From Sipunculus nudus (taxonomy: Eukaryota > Annelida > Sipuncula > Golfingiida > Sipunculidae), in assembly GCA_026874595.1 (NCBI GenBank), contig CM049306.1, forward strand, positions 77,962,142-78,026,141: a DNA stretch of 64,000 bases, given 5' to 3'. Below the pieces are notes generated by a model, which saw nothing but the letters and a program-made list of their open reading frames with translations, made no database searches and was not told the origin of the DNA. The first letter of the stretch is position 1. Every line of letters starts with the position of its first letter. Below are positions 59,609-64,000 of the stretch, one piece after another. Both the position numbers and the translations under genes were made by a program.

Positions 59609-59749
59609 CAGGGAACCTCAAATTTGACCACCTGTGGGATTTGCCAAAAGTAGTCTTAATTCACAGGTTGTCTTATTTGACAGGTCGGTTATAACAAATG
59701 TGAATGCGTGCGGTCCATTCAAGGGTGATCTTTAAGACAGGTTTTCCAG
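59609..59749. mobile_element. Diverged MITE related to the 2.1 kb copy
   Basis: Starts CAGGGAACCTCAAATTTGACCACC after TA and ends GGTTTTCCAGTA. The internal stretch TATAACAAATGTGAATGCGT matches TATAACCAATGTGAATGCTT in the element at 2143-2303. Confidence 0.55.
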
Positions 59750-61467
59750 TATATATTCATATTGCATGTCTAAGCCCATGTGGATTCAAATAAAGGCATA
59801 CGCTTATGGTGCACACCCATTTTGATGATATCGTTTGTTTTTTCCGGTTGGGTTTGGTATTAATTTGACACTATTTAATCATTGCCGTCATGTCACCTAG
59901 AACGAAATAGCTTTACCGATCCTGCTTCCATTCTGTGTAATAGGCATTTTAAAGTATTGTTATAACAATTAATTAAGGGTTCCATCAATTTTAAGTAAAC
60001 ATCTAGTAAAATGAAACACTTTACGACCAAAATTTCATTTGTTTGGACTATCATTCCCCTGTTTCTTCATGTAAGCTCATTGTCATTGTTGAAATAAGAC
60101 TGGGTTAATAGTTAGGGTTTGTTTGATTTAATTATTAATAATTAATTACTTTTTTTCCAAGGGCTAATGTGATCCTGCATCACAGCTCAGATCTATTTGC
60201 CTTCTACGGATTATAACCCGGGAAATATGATTTAGGAAAATGGGCACCCCTCCCACAAACATTGCAGATACTCTCCGAAAGGACAAGTTTGTCAAAGGTT
60301 TGCCTGCCTGCTGCTAGCTCAGCTGTTAATCTGTGTACACATATACTCTGAACTCTCTGGCTGTTCTGGTTATTGTTACTGTGAAAACTGGTGAGAACTT
60401 TGTTTCAGGCCTTTAATTAACCTTTAACACTGACTGGATGTTGTCACATCGTGAATATTCGTTTTGCCAGGGTTCCTGATGATGCCCCAATATATTTGTC
60501 TTAAGACTTGTATAGTAGCCAAGTCAAGGTCTCTTCGTAATGGTACAATGGAAAACATTTCAACATGTGGATAAAAATTTAAAAATGACATTAAACAATC
60601 AAAGTCTATTATGTTTAATTAAAGATATTTTTTCCGGGGTCATCAATGATCTATTATAACTTTCATAATCTTTTCCAAGCTAATAACCCAATATCTGTAA
60701 AAAATTACGAAAAGTTAAATGAGGACTAAATTGAGAAATTCATGGTAGGAAACATTTATAGGATTAAAACTATCACACTGCACACATTAATACATAGCTG
60801 GAGTCATAAATGACCCCACTTGGTCTTTTAAGGATAAAACTGTAAATTAGAATTTTAATAATAGTAAAAATATTAAATGCTAACCTTTATGCTAAAATGT
60901 TGAGTGAAGTTTTCCAGAGGATAATGAAGAAAGTTCCCGGTTGCTTCGTTCTATATGAATTCTTCAGAGAAGTAACCGTAGAGCTGTTACATTTTACAAT
61001 ATGTAAAGTAATTCATCATTTAAAAAAAATATTTAATTGATACATATCAGATGTCATCAACCTTCTGGGGACTCGCAGGAACAGAAACAGTGTATATTGA
61101 AATTACCTTAGGCTAAAAATAATTCAATAGCTTAAGGTATCAGCAATGAATACCAACATAAAATTATTCCATCAAATGGTAACATATGGTCAAATACGTA
61201 AGCGAAGAACAGTCCTTTGACTAATGTAGAACTACGGTAACCACCAACGTCACATCTTTGAATATTTGTTGATGTTGTATGCATTTTGTGTATCATTGTC
61301 TGACTGTTATATGTAAATAAGTCTATACAAACACGTTAATTGTAATGAAGAATTATATTATTTTTAAAATTAAAGTTGCATAAGCTAAGTAACCATTTCC
61401 ATTTCTTGACTTTTATTGATGTGTTTTTTTAAGAAGACGGTCTGCTCTCATACATATATATATAATA

Positions 61468-61470
61468 CTC

Positions 61471-61504
<34 letters not shown>

Positions 61505-61525
61505 TAACAATAATAATAATTATAA
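61468..61525. repeat. (AAT)n microsatellite
   Basis: About 15 AAT-type units with C interruptions. Confidence 0.9.
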
Positions 61526-62768
61526 TAAAATGATTATATTACTTCACGCGCTTGATTACAAGTATTTATTTTAATTATCGACCAATATTTCAACTGAGAC
61601 TGACAGCAGGTAAACTTTTACAAATATTATTCTATAAGAATATTATACTCGTGGTAGCAAACGACAAAAAGTTATTGAAATCAATGCCTATTTCTTCCAA
61701 TATCAGGGTTAACAAATATATACATTATATTGATGATATATAGAATTCCATGAATCTGTTTGCACAAATTCCAGAACTCTCGTGTGAGGCAGAAAGGAAG
61801 ACTGGGCGGCAAGTTCACGTCTCAGGAAGCCAGCAACAGACTCAGAGCCGGTTTTACCTCTCTGCAAAACACCAATCACATCTGTACACCATTGATGACC
61901 CACAGGTACAATTCTAGAGCACATATATGAGCATGATTCTTTTTTATATGAACATTATTTCGAACACTAAAGTCAAAGCTATCAAAGTCACACCCTTTCA
62001 GTAATATCATTCTCACTGCAACATTAAAGCAAATACAGAATTGCACATCAATAATAACTGACATACAATTATGTTGACTCTATCAACCAGGGCAACTGTC
62101 ACCTTATTGTGAAAAAAAAGAACGGTACTCATCCTTCGGGGCGGGTAAAGGAGGGGAGCATGTTCGAAAAGTTATGAAATATGCAATGTGAAGTGGGCTT
62201 TTTCGAGGACAAAATATTAATTTCTGTTCTGTCTGGACAAACTTCGTTAAACATTTGTTGGAACTGAGAGGACTTCACTGATTATATTCAAGACCAATTA
62301 TTACATGTAAATTTCAGTGCCTGGATGCACGTCATTGATATAAAACCTTCATTGTTTGCTCATAAAGATGGCCTGTTATGAAAATTGGGTTTATCACTTA
62401 TAATCGAATCATCACAGAGATTTTTTAGAGCGGGCGATCCCTTACGTTTGTACAGCAGTACGTCAGGTTTCGGTTTAACGTTAACTTAACAACCAATGTG
62501 TGGATATCTTTAATTTTAGGTGGTATCTGGGGAAAGACCCGATATTTCCTAAGGCATCGGAGAACCATCTGAGTTAAGCTATGCGGTGACAGATGGCGCA
62601 TACTTTCGTCTCGGTGACCACTTTAATTAGCAATTAATTTAACTATGTTAAGGATAAACTGTTATATACCAGAAATCAAACAAGTATATAATTCACGGGC
62701 TGCGAACTGTTAATTTCATGCATACCGACATGGCCAGTCGTCCAATATCTTTATTGCAGTAAAAAAGG

Positions 62769-62770
<2 letters not shown>

Positions 62771-62811
<41 letters not shown>
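62771..62811. repeat. (AT)n microsatellite downstream of CARD relic D
   Basis: About 20 AT units, 170 bp from the relic's donor. Confidence 0.95.
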
Positions 62812-62814
<3 letters not shown>

Positions 62815-62982
62815 TATTACACAACAACATTAAATAAGAATTATAAGGTAGAAAGGTTATTTGTTGCAAAACGCCATTTGCAGAGCTCTGACCTATTTTT
62901 TAAAAGCTCCAAGGGATTACCTTTATTATATAAAGGTCAAATAGGTGATTGGGCCTCTTTAAAAAAAGCAAGTGCGACCTAC

Positions 62983-63132
62983 CTGTAAAACTTGTTTCTT
63001 CCTCCTGTTGATTACGCCTTTAGAATACAGTCGTTGAATAACCATGTTGTAATGTTCCAGCATTTCCGTTCATTTTTCATATTGCTTTCTCATGAGCCTA
63101 TGATAGACAGAGGAATCGAAGGATATCGACTG
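62983..63132 (-). pseudogene. Relic of CARD exon 1 (copy D)
   Basis: 50 codons align with exon 1, including SSVYH, RLYSKGVIN and KQVLQ, followed by an intact CAG|GTAGGT donor. The start codon is replaced by CAG, codon 21 is TGA, and one codon is missing in the middle. Better preserved than the relic at 57.7 kb. No downstream exons are recognised between 57.9 and 62.9 kb. Confidence 0.75.
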
Positions 63133-64000
63133 CCCTGGCATTTGGGGAATTCCTTTCTTGCTTGTCCAGCCAGGCAGCGAAAACGAGGGCGAAAATTGAT
63201 TGGAAATGTTTCCTGGAAAGTAAATGAAAAAGTGGACATGTTATAACGGGTAATATTCTGAACCATATGTAAATATGAATAGCGCACATAATATTTCATA
63301 TAATAAAGAATAACATGGACACTTCCTCAGAAATGAATGCCATAAATTTACGATGCCGGGGGAGAAATTTTGCTTATACTGTTACCAATGAAGGTTACTT
63401 CTGGGAAACTAAGAGAAACGGAGCTATCGGCCACGTCAGAATACATGTATGGACAGGCTCATTATATTGATGTTACCCTGACGAGACTACATGGATGTCA
63501 TCAATCGATGCAAAGGTATGGTGAATTCAAGTGGTGATTTATTGAATTCATCGTACACCGTAGGTCTCCGACACGTTTTCGGGTCTAAACATGTAGTGCG
63601 TGAACATGCTGTACTTGTAAACTAAATGGGAAATGTTCCAATATAATGAATAAATTCAGAGAAAATGATTTCGCCATAATTGCCAGGTGTTTCTTGAAAC
63701 ACAATAAACACACGATCAAGAACGTGCCTATGCTCAAATAATAAACTCCTCCTTTCCCGAAAGTTTTCATTTTGGGGGAAAGGAAAGTTTCCAGGTTTGA
63801 AGCAATCAAGATTTTCTTTTTAAAAAAAATCTTAGGTAGTGCATGGCATGATTTTAAATTCCTCTGTTTAGCACACCCTCTGTTTTATTTTAAATCTAAA
63901 TGAGTGACTATATTGATCGTCAAGATTTATGTGCTCATCACCGAACAGACACGGGAAACGTTTCATTTGGGTGAAAGACTTGCATACATAGAATGCTACC
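63133..64000. other. 5' flank of CARD relic D, right edge
   Basis: GGAAATGTTTCCTGGAAAG near 63206 resembles the flank of the intact genes. A GGGGAATTCC motif lies at 63144-63153. No further gene seen. Confidence 0.4.

Larger units (their letters stand above)
59001..62982. other. Intergenic between the two CARD relics
   Basis: AT-rich DNA with one MITE and an AAT microsatellite. No exon 2-7 relics recognised. Confidence 0.45.

Overview
This is an AT-rich, repeat-rich, intron-containing animal genome window. The dense (AT)n microsatellites, abundant short non-autonomous elements, elements built from ~130-340 bp internal tandem repeats, and an expanded family of CARD proteins suggest a bivalve mollusc. 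That assignment is inference; no marker gene proves it. I see no bacterial operons, CRISPR arrays, rRNA or tRNA genes.

The main finding is a pair of tandem paralogous protein-coding genes on the minus strand. Copy A runs 14027..3930 and copy B 40949..31508. Both can be assembled by eye into seven coding exons with GT/AG junctions at every boundary, identical intron phases (0,1,0,0,0,1) and uninterrupted frames of 526 and 521 codons. The predicted protein has an N-terminal CARD (exons 1-2), a fast-diverging linker (exon 3), an OB-fold region resembling DNA-binding domain A of RPA1/RPA70 (exon 4), a second OB-like region (exons 5-6) and a C-terminal C-x4-C-x10-C-x2-C zinc ribbon followed by strands like RPA1 domain C (exons 6-7). 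A death-fold signalling domain fused to an RPA-like single-stranded nucleic-acid-binding array is the best candidate here for an undescribed system. By analogy with the mammalian PYHIN proteins (pyrin plus HIN, where HIN is two OB folds), it could be a nucleic-acid sensor or signalling adaptor. The role is inferred; the exon structure is seen directly. Two broken copies of the first CARD exon (57852..57706 and 63132..62983, minus strand) show that the family has also produced relics.

Layout: 1-3.9 kb, intergenic with a small TA-flanked MITE; 3.9-14.0 kb, copy A, whose intron 4 holds a 19-bp and a 15-bp minisatellite; 14-22 kb, microsatellites and small elements; 22.2-24.8 kb, a composite element with about seven ~338-bp tandem units; 25-31 kb, intergenic with a LINE-like 3' tail, a duplicated CRE-like palindrome and an element with internal repeats; 31.5-40.9 kb, copy B, with a 30-bp (2x15) minisatellite in the same intron; 43.4-46.5 kb, an inverted second composite element carrying a nested insertion; 48-54.4 kb, further fragments of that family; 49.8-59 kb, related duplicated segments; 57.7 and 63.0 kb, CARD exon relics. 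Most other open frames are shadows of exons, minisatellites or transposon repeats.

The two genes are probably co-derived by tandem duplication. The CARD halves are the most conserved parts (exon 1 about 94% identical at the protein level, exon 2 about 80%), the C-terminal zinc-ribbon exons are about 73-80% identical, the OB exons about 67-70%, and the linker well under half. Identities were counted by eye.
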